Origin: Alcanivoracaceae bacterium
GTDB lineage: Bacteria; Pseudomonadota; Gammaproteobacteria; Pseudomonadales; Alcanivoracaceae
Assembly: GCA_029210325.1 (NCBI GenBank)
Contig: JARGPU010000001.1
Location: 940,126 to 1,004,125 of the forward strand
Direction: 5' to 3'
Length of the DNA stretch: 64,000 nucleotides
Under the pieces are notes generated by a model, which was not told the DNA's origin, did not search any database, and saw nothing but the letters and a program-made list of their open reading frames with translations. Shown here piece by piece: positions 27,755 through 37,193 of the stretch (within the stretch, counting starts at the first letter, position 1; each line of letters begins with the position of its first letter). The position numbers and the translations under genes are program-made.

Positions 27755-28525
27755 GTGAAGTTTGAGAAAATCCTGTCTGCATCCGGCGAGCTCGCCGCCA
27801 CCCGCACGGGCGCCGGTGAGCCGCTGATCGTACTGGTTCATGGGTGGACCTGCCGGCGCAGCCACTGGGCCGGCGTAATGCACATGCTGGGCGCATATGG
27901 CGAGGTGTTGGCGGTGGATCTGCCGGGCCATGGTGATAGTGCATGCAGCCCGCCGGCGACGGCGACGGTGGCAGGGCTGGCCCAGGAGTTGGCGAAGATC
28001 ATTGAACAGCAGGGGGCGCGCCCTGTGATCCTGGTCGGTCATTCCATGGGCGGCGCGGTGGCGCTGGAAGCGGCACGCCTGCTGAATCAGGCCCATGCAG
28101 TGATATTGGTGGATACCTTCGTGATTCCCTACGGCGACTTGGCGGAGGAGCAGGCACAGGAAATCGAACAAGCCTTTGCCGCCGACTTTGTTGGTGCCAT
28201 GCAGGGTCTGGTGGACGGCAACACTAATGAGGGCATGCCTGCTTCATTGAAGGCGCAGTTGCACCACGATATGGCCAGTGCGGACCCAGCCTGGGCGTTG
28301 CCGTTATGGGGGGACTTGCTGCGCTGGCAGCCGGATGCGGCTTTGTCACAGTCGGGGGTGGCAATTCATGCGATCAACGGAGGCCTGATTCCCGAGCCGG
28401 CCCGTCAACGTTGCGCGGGCCATGTGGTTGAGCAGGTGATCGCCGAGGCAAAGCACTTCCCCCAGTTGGAAACCCCTGAGAAGTTCGAGCAACTGCTCGA
28501 GCAGACTATCAAGGACCTGCTGTAA
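27755..28525 (+). CDS. alpha/beta hydrolase
   Basis: 256 residues from a GTG at 27755 that follows GGGGG at suitable spacing; an in-frame ATG at 27683 would overlap the luxR start codon and is less likely. Oxyanion HGW, Ser nucleophile in GHSMGG, Asp/His in the C-terminal part (KHFPQLETPEKF). In context it could hydrolyse the ester or lactone made by the monooxygenase at 24177. Divergent from the LuxR-type regulator. Confidence 0.88.
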   Translation: MKFEKILSASGELAATRTGAGEPLIVLVHGWTCRRSHWAGVMHMLGAYGEVLAVDLPGHGDSACSPPATATVAGLAQELAKIIEQQGARPVILVGHSMGGAVALEAARLLNQAHAVILVDTFVIPYGDLAEEQAQEIEQAFAADFVGAMQGLVDGNTNEGMPASLKAQLHHDMASADPAWALPLWGDLLRWQPDAALSQSGVAIHAINGGLIPEPARQRCAGHVVEQVIAEAKHFPQLETPEKFEQLLEQTIKDLL

Positions 28526-28654
28526 CGGGCTGAAAGCCACATCTTCACAGCCCAATAACAGTTCCTATACCCCATTTGGGGGATGACCCGCTGTGACGGG
28601 TTGGTCAGCATCAGTGTGATTTTATGGGGTTAAGCCCTTAAGGAGTAATCACAC

Positions 28655-30880
28655 ATGAAGCTGAAACCACTTTGCCTGGCGGCGGCGATTGCCCTGGCCG
28701 GCTGTGGAGGCGGTGGCGGTGGCTCGTCCTCTGCTCCGGATACCACGGCGGTCTCGGGGGGCGGCGTAAAGGGGCCGCTCGCCAATGCAGAGGTCAACGC
28801 CTATGCACTGGATACCGCTGCTGCGGATCTCAAGGGGGCGCTGCTTGGCAGTGGCTCCACCAATGCCGCTGCGGCCATTACTGGCCTCTCCATTCCTGCA
28901 GACACTACCGGCCCCGTGCTGATCGAAGTGACCGCGGATGGCGACACGGTTGATCTGACCACCGGCGGCGCACCGGTCATTACCCGGCTAACCACAGTGC
29001 GCAATGCCGCGGATATTACCGCTAACACCTACGCCACGCCGCTTACCACCATGGTAGTCGAACTGGCGCGCCTGAATGCGGACAAGAGCACGCTTGGCTA
29101 CAGTGGCAACAACAACGCTGAGATTAGCAATGCCGAGTACCTGGCGGCTTTGGTTGTCGCCCAGGCTCAGGTGAAAAGCAGCTTTGGCTTTGGTTTGCTC
29201 GACGGCATTGATATTTTTGCCCAGCCGCCGGTGATAACCGCCGACACAGCGGACGCGCCTTCACAGCAGGCAGTACTGGCTTACCGCACTGCCGTTGAAG
29301 CGGTTGCTGCGGTGGCAAAGAAGCTTGAAGATGACGCCAAAACCAACAATGCAGGGTCCACTGCCACCACAGAAGATATGTTCAAGGCGCTGGCGGATGA
29401 CCTTAGCGACGGCGCCGTGGACGGTAACGGCAGCAGCGGCTCGATCACGACTTTCACGGATGTGAGCAATGTCGCCACCAGCGTCACAGTGGACCCGTCC
29501 ACGCTGACGGTGCCGGGTACCGCCATCTCTGTTACCTCGATGGGGGCCGAGTTGGTGGCTGAGCAGTCCAACACTGGCGTGACCACAGTCGTGGATGCCA
29601 GCGTAGAAACCGCCACCACTACACCTGTCCCGGTGGAGCCCATTCCTGACTCTGATGATGACGGCACGCCGGACAGCGCGGATGCTTTCCCGCTGGACCC
29701 GAGCGAAGACACTGACACGGATCAGGATGGGGTTGGCGACAACGCGGACGCGTTCCCGAGCGACCCCACTGAAACGGCGGATACCGACGAAGACGGCGTC
29801 GGTGATAACGCGGATGCGTTCCCGAATGATCCGACTGAAACCACCGACTCCGACAGTGATGGCGTTGGTGACAACAGCGATGCGTTCCCGAACGACCCGA
29901 CGGAAACGGCAGATACCGACGCGGACGGTGTGGGTGATAACGCAGATGCCTTCCCGAATGATCCGACTGAAACCGTCGACACGGACAGCGATGGTGTTGG
30001 TGATAACAGTGATGCCTTCCCGGAAAATCCCAACGAATCCGCCGACACAGATGGTGACGGCGTCGGCGATAACGCGGACGCGTTCCCGAGTGATCCCAGC
30101 GAAACCACCGATACGGATAGCGACGGTGTGGGTGATAACGCGGATGCCTTCCCCAATGATCCCACTGAAACCGCCGACGCCGACGGTGATGGCGTAGGGA
30201 ATAACGCGGACGCTTTCCCCAACGATCCCAGCGAGACCACCGATACGGACAACGACGGTGTGGGTGATAACGCCGATGCATTCCCGAACGACCCCAGTGA
30301 AACCACCGATTCCGATAGTGACGGTGTGGGTGACAACGCGGATGACTTCCCCAATGATCCGACCGAAACCACCGATACCGATAATGATGGCGTTGGTGAC
30401 AACAGTGACGCTTTCCCGAACGATCCTGCGGAGTCGTCCGATCTGGATGGCGACGGCACCGGTGACAATGCGGACCCTTCTGATCTGGACCCGTGTGATC
30501 CGAGCGATACAGTGGCTGCCTGCGATACCGACAGTGACGGCACCCCTGATGGTCTGGACGCCTTCCCGAATGACCCGGCGGAAGATACGGATGCCGACCT
30601 TGATGGTGTTGGCGCCAATGCCGATCCGAATGACGCCAATGCCTGTACGCCAGATAACACCGTGGCGGCTTGTGATAGCGATTCAGATGGCGTGCCGGAT
30701 GGTCTGGACGCGTTCCCGAACGACCCGACCGAAACCGCAGATGCAGATAACGACGGTGTCGGTGATAACGCTGACACCAATGATGCTGACCCCTGTATCC
30801 CCAACGATCAGGCGGCAGCCTGTACGGCGGCCGGTGCAGTATGGAATGCCTTTAACTGGAACGAAGCCAACTGGCAGTGA
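28655..30880 (+). CDS. lipoprotein with thrombospondin type-3-like Ca-binding repeats
   Basis: 741 residues. Lipoprotein signal with lipobox LAGC (Cys about 17) followed by a Gly/Ser-rich linker. An N-terminal domain (about 30-320) begins GGGVKGPLANA, typical of surface lipoproteins. From about residue 330 to 725 there are roughly 14 repeats of 22 residues built on DxDxDGVGDNADAFPNDPTET, matching TSP3/OmpA-OprF-style calcium-binding loops; the coding DNA repeats with a 66-bp period. No C-terminal OmpA domain follows; it ends WNAFNWNEANWQ. Probably an outer-membrane or surface-exposed extended stalk. Preceded by aaggag. Confidence 0.85.
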   Translation: MKLKPLCLAAAIALAGCGGGGGGSSSAPDTTAVSGGGVKGPLANAEVNAYALDTAAADLKGALLGSGSTNAAAAITGLSIPADTTGPVLIEVTADGDTVDLTTGGAPVITRLTTVRNAADITANTYATPLTTMVVELARLNADKSTLGYSGNNNAEISNAEYLAALVVAQAQVKSSFGFGLLDGIDIFAQPPVITADTADAPSQQAVLAYRTAVEAVAAVAKKLEDDAKTNNAGSTATTEDMFKALADDLSDGAVDGNGSSGSITTFTDVSNVATSVTVDPSTLTVPGTAISVTSMGAELVAEQSNTGVTTVVDASVETATTTPVPVEPIPDSDDDGTPDSADAFPLDPSEDTDTDQDGVGDNADAFPSDPTETADTDEDGVGDNADAFPNDPTETTDSDSDGVGDNSDAFPNDPTETADTDADGVGDNADAFPNDPTETVDTDSDGVGDNSDAFPENPNESADTDGDGVGDNADAFPSDPSETTDTDSDGVGDNADAFPNDPTETADADGDGVGNNADAFPNDPSETTDTDNDGVGDNADAFPNDPSETTDSDSDGVGDNADDFPNDPTETTDTDNDGVGDNSDAFPNDPAESSDLDGDGTGDNADPSDLDPCDPSDTVAACDTDSDGTPDGLDAFPNDPAEDTDADLDGVGANADPNDANACTPDNTVAACDSDSDGVPDGLDAFPNDPTETADADNDGVGDNADTNDADPCIPNDQAAACTAAGAVWNAFNWNEANWQ

Positions 30881-30920
30881 GGCCGTTGGTTAACAGGAAA
30901 AACCTTAAGAGGTGATTGAA

Positions 30921-31577
30921 ATGAAAAAAGTAATCCTGACTGGCCTCACGGCTGCCATGCTTGCCACTGGTGCATTTGCAAGTGAACTGACTGCAGGTGT
31001 GGATACCACTACCTTTGCCCCAAGCACGCCGGCGCTGGCGGCCGAGGTGAACGCAAACTTTGCTGCGCTGATTGACGCAATCAACGACAACTCCCAGCGA
31101 CTCGATGTGCTTGAAGGTGTTGTTGGTGACGGCAGTGTGGCCGGCACCTATACCTTTATCGAACTGGCCGTTGAGCTGGCCGCCGATAGCGGTACTGCTT
31201 CCAGCGCAGATGGCTATTCCGAAATTTCCACTTTCAGCTCTTCGGGGTCCTTTACCTTCGATATTGCTGGCACTTTTACCGGCACCATCAATGAAAACCG
31301 GTCCTCGCTCGTGGATTCCCAGAATGGCGACTGTGGCTCCCCGGAAGGGTGCCGTCTCGCGTTTGATCCGGACTTTGGTAACACCGGATCAGAGCCGCTC
31401 AGCGGCACCTGGGTCGATGATGGCTCCACCGTGACCTTGACGCTTGGGCCCGGCGACACAGTGGTGCTCAACAAGGCTGGCCTGAACATGCTGGTGTTTA
31501 GTGATAAAGATACGGTGACGACTGACGGTGAGCCGATTTATGACTTCACTAACATCGTGATGCTGATCAAGCAGTAA
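30921..31577 (+). CDS. secreted hypothetical protein
   Basis: About 218 residues from the ATG at 30921 (after AAGAGG). Signal peptide about 1-20 with cleavage near AFA-SE. A short coiled-coil-like segment (EVNANFAALIDAINDNSQRLDVLEG) is followed by a beta-rich domain resembling small exported lipocalin-like folds, with two Cys residues near the middle. It lies 40 bp after the repeat lipoprotein and before a terminator, so the two form a likely operon. Function unknown. Confidence 0.7.
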   Translation: MKKVILTGLTAAMLATGAFASELTAGVDTTTFAPSTPALAAEVNANFAALIDAINDNSQRLDVLEGVVGDGSVAGTYTFIELAVELAADSGTASSADGYSEISTFSSSGSFTFDIAGTFTGTINENRSSLVDSQNGDCGSPEGCRLAFDPDFGNTGSEPLSGTWVDDGSTVTLTLGPGDTVVLNKAGLNMLVFSDKDTVTTDGEPIYDFTNIVMLIKQ

Positions 31578-31588
31578 GGTCGCAAAGA

Positions 31589-31618
31589 AAAAGGGGCTGC
31601 CTTTTGGTGGCCCCTTTT
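31589..31618 (+). terminator. intrinsic terminator after secreted-protein gene
   Basis: Stem aaaaggggc / gcccctttt with a 12-nt loop, 11 bp after the stop at 31577. Confidence 0.75.
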
Positions 31619-31797
31619 GGGTGCCTTTTAGTTTCTCCTCCCTTGGTATCGCATTTCTGCCATGCCGGAAAGAAAATCTAACGCTCTTACGATGTTGACA
31701 CAGACCGATTCGATGTCGGTCGGGTCCGGCGGCGCTGTGCTATTTAACTGATTGATTTTTAGCTTGGAAGTGGGGCGGTGCTTGGTGGCAAAGCAGA

Positions 31798-31874
31798 TGG
31801 TGGCTACGGGTGGATTTGAACCACCGACCCCAGCATTATGAGTGCTGTGCTCTAACCAACTGAGCTACGTAGCC
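31798..31874 (-). tRNA. tRNA-Met (CAT), elongator
   Basis: 77-nt cloverleaf with encoded CCA. Acceptor GGCTACG pairs CGTAGCC; anticodon loop CTCATAA gives CAT; T loop GTTCAAATC. The sequence closely follows gammaproteobacterial elongator tRNA-Met, not initiator. Located about 100 bp downstream of ychF on the same strand. Confidence 0.96.
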
Positions 31875-31886
31875 TTTTCTGATATG

Positions 31887-31910
31887 CCTCACAGGGCGGG
31901 CCCTGTGAGG
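31887..31910. terminator. hairpin between ychF and tRNA-Met
   Basis: Perfect 10-bp stem cctcacaggg / ccctgtgagg with a 4-nt loop lies just upstream (minus strand) of tRNA-Met. No T-run, so a terminator or processing signal is possible. Confidence 0.45.
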
Positions 31911-31972
31911 TCGCGCATTTTCCGGCAGTGGGGCGGGTCTGTCAACCGGCCAGCCGGGTAAATTCCTCTGCC

Positions 31973-33064
31973 TCAGACGTTAAAGCGGAAGTGCACTACG
32001 TCGCCGTCCTGAACCACGTATTCCTTGCCTTCCAGGCGCCACTTGCCGGCATCCTTGGCGCCTGTTTCGCCGTTGTAGGCGATAAAGTCGTCATAGGCGG
32101 TGACTTCGGCGCGGATAAAGCCTTTTTCGAAGTCGGTGTGGATTACGCCCGCGGCTTTCGGGGCGGTGGCGCCAATCGGCACGGTCCAGGCGCGCACTTC
32201 TTGCTTGCCGGCGGTGAAGTAGGTCTGCAGGCCGAGCAGGCGGTAGCCGGCGCGGATAACCCTGTTCAGGCCCGGCTCTTCCATGCCCATTTCACCGAGG
32301 AAGTCTGCTTTCTCTTCATCGTCCAGTTCGGCGATTTCGGATTCGATCTTGGCGCAGATCGGCACCACCTGGCTGTTTTCGCTGGCGGCCAGATCTTCTA
32401 CTGCTTTGAGCAGGGCATTGTTGTCGAAGCCATCCTCGGCCACGTTGGCGATATACATGGTCGGCTTCAGGGTCAGCAGGTTGTAGGAGCGCAGACGCTT
32501 CAGTTCATCGTCGTCCAGGGCGATGCTGCGCGCCGGTTTGCCTTCGTTCAGTGCCGGTTGCAGCTTCTCCAGCACCTTGACAACGGCGGCGGCTTCCTTG
32601 TCCTGTCCTTTGGCGGCTTTCTGGGCGCGCAGCAGGGCTTTCTCTACGGCGTCCATGTCGGCCAGTGCCAGTTCGGTGTTGATGGTTTCAATGTCCGCTA
32701 GCGGAGCAACCTTGCCGGACACGTGAATAACATTGTCGTCTTCGAAGCAGCGCACCACATGGGCGATGGCGTCAGTTTCGCGGATGTTGGCGAGGAACTT
32801 GTTGCCCAGGCCTTCGCCCTGAGACGCGCCCGCAACCAGGCCGGCGATGTCGACGAATTCCATGGTGGTGGGCAGGATGCGCTGGGGATTGACGATGGCA
32901 GCCAGCTTTTCCAGCCGTGGGTCCGGCATGGGCACTACGCCGGTGTTCGGTTCAATGGTGCAGAATGGGAAGTTCTGGGCTTCGATGCCGGCTTTGGTGA
33001 GGGCATTGAACAGGGTGGATTTGCCAACGTTTGGCAGGCCGACGATACCGCATTTGAAGCCCAT
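31973..33064 (-). CDS. ychF: ribosome-binding GTPase/ATPase YchF (OLA1)
   Basis: 363 residues from ATG 33064 (after GAGGTG); a 50-residue in-frame upstream extension runs into the divergent GST promoter. P-loop GLPNVGKST (about 8-16), G3 DIAGLV, and the YchF-specific NVAEDG in place of the NKxD motif; C-terminal TGS domain. It binds 70S ribosomes and hydrolyses ATP. The usual partner pth lies 5.3 kb away here because of an intervening insertion. Confidence 0.97.
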   Translation of the reverse strand: MGFKCGIVGLPNVGKSTLFNALTKAGIEAQNFPFCTIEPNTGVVPMPDPRLEKLAAIVNPQRILPTTMEFVDIAGLVAGASQGEGLGNKFLANIRETDAIAHVVRCFEDDNVIHVSGKVAPLADIETINTELALADMDAVEKALLRAQKAAKGQDKEAAAVVKVLEKLQPALNEGKPARSIALDDDELKRLRSYNLLTLKPTMYIANVAEDGFDNNALLKAVEDLAASENSQVVPICAKIESEIAELDDEEKADFLGEMGMEEPGLNRVIRAGYRLLGLQTYFTAGKQEVRAWTVPIGATAPKAAGVIHTDFEKGFIRAEVTAYDDFIAYNGETGAKDAGKWRLEGKEYVVQDGDVVHFRFNV

Positions 33065-33212
33065 GATTCGCACCTCGAAAAAATGAGGCGCGATATTAGC
33101 AGAAACCCGGCAAATACGCCGCCTTCTGACCGCAATGACGATTGACCGCGGCGCCCCTGCCTCTACGGGTTGCGCGTGGCTGGCTAGACTGCACGGGCCA
33201 AGGAGGAGCCCC

Positions 33213-33965
33213 ATGAGTCAGACCCGTATCCTGTATCAGTTTCCGATCTCCCATTACTGCGAAAAAAGTCGCTGGCAGCTTGATCATAAGGGGCTGCCCT
33301 ATGTGACCCGCAACCTGTTGCCCGGGCCCCACCGTGTGCGCACCAGGCTGATGGCGAATATCGACACCTTGCCGGTTCTGCGCGACGGCAAGCGCACCAT
33401 CGGCGACTCCACCAAGATTGCTTACTATCTGGAAAAGTATTACCCGCATGACCCGCTGATTCCGGCTGGGGGTGATGATCGTCAGAAGGTGATCGAGCTG
33501 GAGCAGCAGTTTGATCGCTATGGCATTTATGTGCGCCGCTGGATGTATGGTTTGGTGCTGGGGCAGGCAGCGGTAATGGATGCCATGTTCGATCCGTTTC
33601 ATTTGCCTAAATTCATCAAGAGCCTGTTGGTGCCGATCACCGAGCGAGGTATTGCTCAGCTATATGGCATTCGCCCGGATAAGGTCGCGGCAGCAGGGGA
33701 AAAGGTGCTGGAAGGTCTGGCGTTGATTGAGCGCCATATCAAGGGCGATGCGGATCGTTATCTGGTGGGCGATAAATTGACGCTGGCGGATATTGCTGCG
33801 GCATCCCTGTATGCGCCGTTACTGGCGCCGCCGGGTACGCCGTGGGACATGATGCCGTTCGAGCAGCAGCCAGAGTCAGTGCAGCAAGCGTTGCAGCCAA
33901 TTCGGGACAGCGCGGCAGGGCAGTGGGTGTTGCGTCGTTACCAGAAGGATCGGGTCAGGCTTTGA
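33213..33965 (+). CDS. glutathione S-transferase family protein
   Basis: 250 residues from ATG 33213 preceded by AAGGAGGAG. N-terminal thioredoxin-like domain ([14 protein letters not shown]) and C-terminal helical domain with [23 protein letters not shown]. Its last codons overlap what was the 3' end of pth in the ancestral arrangement, and a shortened copy of its 3' end occurs again at 38249-38325. Substrate unknown. Confidence 0.9.
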   Translation: MSQTRILYQFPISHYCEKSRWQLDHKGLPYVTRNLLPGPHRVRTRLMANIDTLPVLRDGKRTIGDSTKIAYYLEKYYPHDPLIPAGGDDRQKVIELEQQFDRYGIYVRRWMYGLVLGQAAVMDAMFDPFHLPKFIKSLLVPITERGIAQLYGIRPDKVAAAGEKVLEGLALIERHIKGDADRYLVGDKLTLADIAAASLYAPLLAPPGTPWDMMPFEQQPESVQQALQPIRDSAAGQWVLRRYQKDRVRL

Positions 33966-33997
33966 AGCCGTTCAGGCTATTCATTACCCGGTTGATG
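33657..33997. repeat. left copy of duplicated GST/pth junction
   Basis: Bases 33657-33686 and 33915-33997 match 38249-38278 and 38283-38365 (about one mismatch in 30, two in 83). In this copy GST is intact, and only the last about 40 bp of pth remain (33955-33997, beginning with the complement of its stop). Confidence 0.92.
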
Positions 33998-34021
33998 CGC
34001 TTTCAAGAACTCTGCTATCAA

Positions 34022-34660
34022 CTACGGCTTTTCTATGGCACTGAGCCTGCCAGCCTTTCGTGAGCCGCCGACGCCTGACTGATGGCCATTCTTCTTCAGG
34101 TATTCGCGCAGCATGCTGTAGCTCAACCCCCAGATACAGTGACCTTGGTAACGACAGCACGGCAGGCGCAAACGTCCCAGTGGCGAGCGCCAGTACATCA
34201 CCGACTGCTGCTCCGGTGCTGCCAGATGCGCCAGCGGAATCCAGACCAGCGATTGCACCTCATGGTTGAGCGCGACGTCATCATGGCCGTGCCAGGCATA
34301 CACGTACGGGGTAATCACCATCGGTCGCCAGCGATGGTGCTGGCGTGTGAGCCGGTCGGACAGGCGCTGCTCGAAGCTGCCATGCCGGGCCAGATCAAGG
34401 CCCGTCTCTTCAAAGGTTTCGCGTTCGGCTGCGGCGCGCGCGGTGGAGTCATCCCCATGCATACGCCCACCGGGAAAGCTCATGTCTCCCGACCAGGGGT
34501 CACCCGCGCGATGGGCGCGCTCCATGAACAGCAGCTCGCGCTGGCTTTCATCATTAGCACTGGCACGGTCACGGTAAATGATCGCCACGGCCGCACGTGC
34601 CATACGCCGCCGCAGTGGGATCTTCAGAGGCGAGCCAACTCCGGGAAGGGGCACATGCAT
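34022..34660 (-). CDS. NUDIX hydrolase, CoA pyrophosphatase-like
   Basis: 212 residues. NUDIX box region FPGGRMHGDDSTA followed by RETFEETGLDL (REUXEEXGU satisfied), with a Mg-binding Glu pair; preceded by the family opening AAVAIIYRD. It cleaves nucleoside-diphosphate-linked substrates such as CoA. The start is uncertain: ATG 34660 sits directly after GGAG, whereas the GTG two codons later is better spaced. It lies inside the segment between the duplicated GST/pth ends. Confidence 0.85.
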   Translation of the reverse strand: MHVPLPGVGSPLKIPLRRRMARAAVAIIYRDRASANDESQRELLFMERAHRAGDPWSGDMSFPGGRMHGDDSTARAAAERETFEETGLDLARHGSFEQRLSDRLTRQHHRWRPMVITPYVYAWHGHDDVALNHEVQSLVWIPLAHLAAPEQQSVMYWRSPLGRLRLPCCRYQGHCIWGLSYSMLREYLKKNGHQSGVGGSRKAGRLSAIEKP

Positions 34661-34723
34661 CTCCTGTGCAAGGGCAAGGACTGCCCGGTCTATTCAGCCC
34701 GCTCACGGCGAGCCCGTGTGTGG

Positions 34724-35752
34724 TCAGTCTTTGTCAGTTAGCCAGAGATCCGCGCCTCTCTGTCGCCAATGACGTGGTGACAGGCCCCCGGCCTGCTTGA
34801 ATGCCTGACGGAAGCAGGCAGTGTCACGATAGCCGAGCCGGTCGGCTATCTGCTCGATGCGGGCATCGGTGTCGCGCAGGTAATGCACCGCCAGGTCATG
34901 GCGTACACCTTTGAGCAGGTCGCGGAAGTTCACGCCATCTTCCTGCAGCCGCCGGCGCAGGGTGCGCTCCGACATGGACAGTTTTCTCGCCACATCGGCT
35001 ATGGCCGGGTTCTCGGCCACGTTCAGTGCCAGCATCTCGCGGACTCGGTCAGCAAGGCGAGTGCGCGACTGCACCTCGGCCAGTTCCTTCTCGCACTGGG
35101 CGGTGAGCAGGCGCAGGTTCACTGGATTGCCGGTGAGTACTTTTGCATCCAGGTCACGGGTGCGGAAGGTGAGCGATTGGTAATCAGCATTGAAGGTAAT
35201 GGGTGCGCTGATCCAGCGCTTGAACTGCTCGGTATAGGGCGGCTCGCGTTGCATCAATGTCGCCGCAATGGGGCGGGTATCGGTGCCGGTGAGTTGCTGA
35301 AGACTTACCGCCAGGTTCACGAGCATGGCTTCACCCAGGGCGCAGCTGAATTCCGGGTAGCGCGCCGAGGTGTGAATGCGCACCTCGGTGTTGCTGCCCT
35401 TCTCTTCCGCCTCAGCGCGCACCCCGGGCAGGGCAATGGAGACAAAGCGGGTAAACAGCTCAAGGGTGTCGTGCAGGGTGCCGCTGGCCATAAAGGCCAT
35501 GCCCATGTTGCCGTGGGCGGTCACCGGCACGGTGGCACCGAACTCGAGGAAAAACCCGGCCAGCTGCGGGTGCTGGTACAGGCGCAGAAACGCATTGGCC
35601 AACACCTCTTCCGGCAGACGCTGGCCAAAGCCGATCTGGCTGGCATCATCAATACCGGCAGCCTTGAAGATGTCGCTGACATCAAAGCCACGCTGGCGCA
35701 GGATCTCATCCGCGTAGGCCAGATAGATGCTGTAGCCGCTTACTTGCTCCAT
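34724..35752 (-). CDS. AraC-family regulator with Arabinose_bd-type sensor domain
   Basis: 342 residues. N-terminal ligand-binding domain (about 20-205) of the PF12625 type; C-terminal AraC double HTH (about 235-335) with MSERTLRRRLQEDGVNFRDLL and IADRLGYRDTACFRQAFKQAGG. The ATG follows AAGGGG. It is divergent from the hydroxylase at 35906 with 153 bp between, so it likely activates that gene in response to substrate, as AlkR/OruR-like regulators do. Confidence 0.92.
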   Translation of the reverse strand: MEQVSGYSIYLAYADEILRQRGFDVSDIFKAAGIDDASQIGFGQRLPEEVLANAFLRLYQHPQLAGFFLEFGATVPVTAHGNMGMAFMASGTLHDTLELFTRFVSIALPGVRAEAEEKGSNTEVRIHTSARYPEFSCALGEAMLVNLAVSLQQLTGTDTRPIAATLMQREPPYTEQFKRWISAPITFNADYQSLTFRTRDLDAKVLTGNPVNLRLLTAQCEKELAEVQSRTRLADRVREMLALNVAENPAIADVARKLSMSERTLRRRLQEDGVNFRDLLKGVRHDLAVHYLRDTDARIEQIADRLGYRDTACFRQAFKQAGGLSPRHWRQRGADLWLTDKD

Positions 35753-35905
35753 GCCACCCCTTTGCTACGGTCTTTGGCCGAAAATATCCCATTCTGGCCC
35801 TGTGGGTGCCTACAGGGCAAGCCCCGACCTATATAACTTGTATACCACGCTGTGCGGAAAAGGCCCGAGACAGGGCCGGAAAACGACAATGACCGGGAGA
35901 ACCCC

Positions 35906-37123
35906 ATGCTTCGTTACTTGCGTTTCTTTGTGAACCCCATCGTCATGACGATCATTTCCATTGGCCTACTGTTTGGCGGCGTGTGGATGTGGCTGCCGGG
36001 CATTCTCTACATTGCCGGCGTCGCCATTGCCGACCAGCTCTACCCGCACGACACCAAGGAAGCGCCGTACAAATTCCCGGCGGTGCTGGATGTGGCCCTG
36101 TACCTGTCGCTGCCCATGGTATTGCTGCTGTTCGTCTGCCTGATGTGGGCCATGGGCTCGGGCAGCACCGACATCTTCGGCATCGGTGCCTTTATCCAGC
36201 AGAACACCGGCATTGATGTGGTCGCTGCGCGCAACAGTACGGCCTGGTACCACTACCCGCTGATGCTGCTGTCCATCGCCCTGCCCGCCAACGGCGCGTC
36301 CGGGCTGGCCGGCCACGAGCTGACCCACCGCACCTCGCGTCCATTCGACCTGTGGCTGGGCCGTACTGCCATGGCCACCTGGTGGGGTATCGCCTTTCCC
36401 ATCGAGCATGTTTACGGCCACCATGCGTACGTGGCCACCACGAAAGATCCGGCCACCGCCGCCCGTGGTGACTCGCTCTACCAGCACCTGCCCAAGGCGC
36501 TCAAGCGTACCGTGGTGAACGCTTGGGAAATCGAAACCGCACGTCTGAAAAAAGTGGGCAAATCGTTCTGGTCGCCGTCCAACGTACTGCTGCGCATGGC
36601 AGTGGTGGCAAGCTTCTTCACCGTGTCTGCATACCTGCTGGCCGGCATTCCCGGTCTGCTGGCCTACTTATACATCTGCTTCATGTGCAAGGTAACGCTT
36701 GAGGCGCTCAACTATGTGGAGCACTACGGCCTGCTGCGCCAGCCCGACCAACCGGTGCAACCGCGCCACAGCTGGAACTGCAACCACACCGTCTCTGGCG
36801 TGTTCACCTACAATCTGACCCGCCACAGCCATCACCACGCCGATGCCCAAGTGCACTACCAGGATCTGAAAGCCTTTGCCGAGCAGCCGGAAATGCCCGG
36901 TGGTTTGCAAACTGCCTACCTGTCCGTGTTCATTCCGTCGCTGTGGCGCAAGAAGATCGCACCGAAGCTGATCGCCTGGGATCGCGAGCAGGCGGCTGAA
37001 TCCGAGTACCCACTGCTGGCACAAGCCAATATCGACAGCGGCTGGCCGGAGCTGATGGACAGTGTGGCCAACGAAAAGACCGGCATGCACGGCCACACCA
37101 ATGACCAGACCGCAGCGGCCTGA
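35906..37123 (+). CDS. alkB: AlkB-like integral membrane hydroxylase
   Basis: 405 residues from ATG 35906 (after GGGAGA). Six membrane segments and the diiron His boxes: HELTHR (137-142), EHVYGHH (167-173), HSHHHAD (307-313), plus the AlkB signature NYVEHYG (269-275). The first and third boxes differ slightly from textbook AlkB (HELxHK, RHxDHHA). Predicted to hydroxylate terminal C-H bonds of alkanes or alkyl side chains using O2. The next gene encodes a ferredoxin-reductase rather than rubredoxin. XylM-type alkyl-aromatic hydroxylase is the main alternative. Confidence 0.87.
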   Translation: MLRYLRFFVNPIVMTIISIGLLFGGVWMWLPGILYIAGVAIADQLYPHDTKEAPYKFPAVLDVALYLSLPMVLLLFVCLMWAMGSGSTDIFGIGAFIQQNTGIDVVAARNSTAWYHYPLMLLSIALPANGASGLAGHELTHRTSRPFDLWLGRTAMATWWGIAFPIEHVYGHHAYVATTKDPATAARGDSLYQHLPKALKRTVVNAWEIETARLKKVGKSFWSPSNVLLRMAVVASFFTVSAYLLAGIPGLLAYLYICFMCKVTLEALNYVEHYGLLRQPDQPVQPRHSWNCNHTVSGVFTYNLTRHSHHHADAQVHYQDLKAFAEQPEMPGGLQTAYLSVFIPSLWRKKIAPKLIAWDREQAAESEYPLLAQANIDSGWPELMDSVANEKTGMHGHTNDQTAAA

Positions 37124-37193
37124 TCGTCCTGGCCGATAAAAACAGCCAGACTTGCCCGGCAATATTGATATCGGGCGATCGGAGGAGACAGTT

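Noticed and set aside
29722-30804. 360-codon open frame on the minus strand across the repeat lipoprotein
   Set aside because: It is the antisense of a low-complexity 66-bp DNA repeat, which keeps the opposite frame open; it gives an SP/AS-rich repetitive sequence with no start signal.
33135-33212. N-terminal extension of the GST gene
   Set aside because: The ATG at 33213 has a strong AAGGAGGAG site and starts at the family N-terminus; the extension lies in the divergent ychF promoter.
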